From Candidatus Cloacimonadota bacterium (GTDB lineage: Bacteria; Cloacimonadota; Cloacimonadia; Cloacimonadales; Cloacimonadaceae), in NCBI GenBank assembly GCA_023421135.1, contig JAEZUG010000104.1:1-21771 (forward strand): a stretch of 21,771 nucleotides of DNA, given 5' to 3'. The notes below the pieces were generated by a model, which ran no database searches, was not told the origin of the DNA, and worked only from the letters and a program-made list of their open reading frames with translations. This document shows, piece by piece, positions 21,530-21,771 of the stretch. The position numbers were made by a program, and so were the translations under genes. Positions within the stretch are counted from its first letter, which is position 1; every line of letters starts with the position of its first letter.

Positions 21530-21587
21530 AAACTTGTCATACTATTGTTGTACAAATGGTTGAAATGCCTATGGATTCCTGCGAAGG
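21504..21587 (+). repeat. Dispersed repeat family B, copy 2
   Basis: TCATTCCTGCGAAGGCAGGA opens and TATGGATTCCTGCGAAGG closes the element, with a 40-base interior of the same length as in the copy at 837-917. It is followed by GGAGACTGTGTGAAAAC, the block also seen at about 317-334. Confidence 0.75.
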
Positions 21588-21608
21588 AGACTGTGTGAAA
21601 ACTCATTC

Positions 21609-21753
21609 TGAGTCCCATCGGGACGATATTTTAGATAGCTCCCAAATCCCTGAAGCATGCCGATAGAGTCCCTTCGGGACGACATTTCAGATGAAGTTAA
21701 TTGTCTGTCCTATAGTGCATTATTTATCTATAATGCCGTCCCGATGGGACTCA
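21609..21753. repeat. Three REP-like palindromes, two direct and one inverted
   Basis: GAGTCCCATCGGGACGATAT (21610-21629) and GAGTCCCTTCGGGACGACAT (21666-21685) are direct copies; ATGCCGTCCCGATGGGACTC (21733-21752) is inverted. Each has GTCCC-NT-CGGGAC-type dyad symmetry. The cluster is the last feature in the window and may continue beyond it. Confidence 0.8.
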
Positions 21754-21771
21754 GTGGTTTATCGCAATAAT

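Noticed and set aside
21609..21753. Possible start of a CRISPR array at the right edge
   Set aside because: Spacing between the palindromes is unequal and one unit is inverted, which fits REP elements and not CRISPR repeats.

Overview
Likely host: an uncultured bacterium of the Fibrobacteres-Chlorobi-Bacteroidetes side of the tree, most plausibly a Cloacimonadota (WWE1) relative. This rests on the FlgD-like C-terminal sorting domain (YNLRGQ, WDGRD, SGIYFLK pattern) on two separate secreted proteins, lipoproteins of the diderm type, a PDZ protein with an outer-membrane-like tail, and anaerobe-type genes (a stand-alone 2-hydroxyacyl-CoA dehydratase family protein). The phylum call is an inference; nothing in the window is a definitive taxonomic marker except gyrB and gyrA, which could be placed on a tree.

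Layout. 1-191 is the 3' end of a secreted protein. 192-1300 is a gene-free region full of dispersed palindromic repeats and short tandem arrays. 1301-6400 is a gyrB-gyrA-lipoprotein operon. 6597-6809 is a cold-shock protein with its own terminator. 6893-8638 is a YgiQ radical SAM protein whose 3' end overlaps, tail to tail, a leftward operon (12552 to 8596) encoding an ABC-F ATPase, a 2-hydroxyacyl-CoA dehydratase-like Fe-S protein and an MnmA-like tRNA thiolase. 12680-14439 is a divergent pair for a BtuF-like lipoprotein and a BtuC/FecD-like permease, with no ATPase gene beside it. 14485-15564 (minus) is a PDZ plus beta-barrel-like exported protein with a clear promoter and terminator. 15565-16448 is a second repeat-rich gene-free region. 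16449-16862 is a small membrane protein. 16978-19869 is a large secreted M28 metallopeptidase with fibronectin type III domains and the same sorting tail as the first gene. 20066-21068 holds a DUF4878-like lipoprotein and a YiiX-like permuted papain-fold enzyme with overlapping ends. 21284 starts a small gene that runs straight into a repeat element, and the window ends in REP-like palindromes.

The most interesting material is not in the core genes but in the repeats. At least four copies of one element (199-318, 918-1035 inverted, 16155-16288, 21435-21529) share a roughly 60-base head and a palindrome. Three copies carry the same hairpin-forming insert inside that palindrome (41 bases where both arms survive), and one copy shows a paired compensatory change that keeps the stem. 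One copy appears to have truncated an ORF. A second family (837-917, 21504-21587), a large nested inverted repeat (318-590), heptamer arrays and two 11-base tandem arrays sit in the same gaps. Among the genes, GyrA lacks both usual quinolone-contact residues, MnmA lacks the usual second active-site cysteine, and the BtuFC pair shares a symmetric divergent promoter with the ABC-F operon. I found no CRISPR array, phage, intact transposase, tRNA or rRNA.
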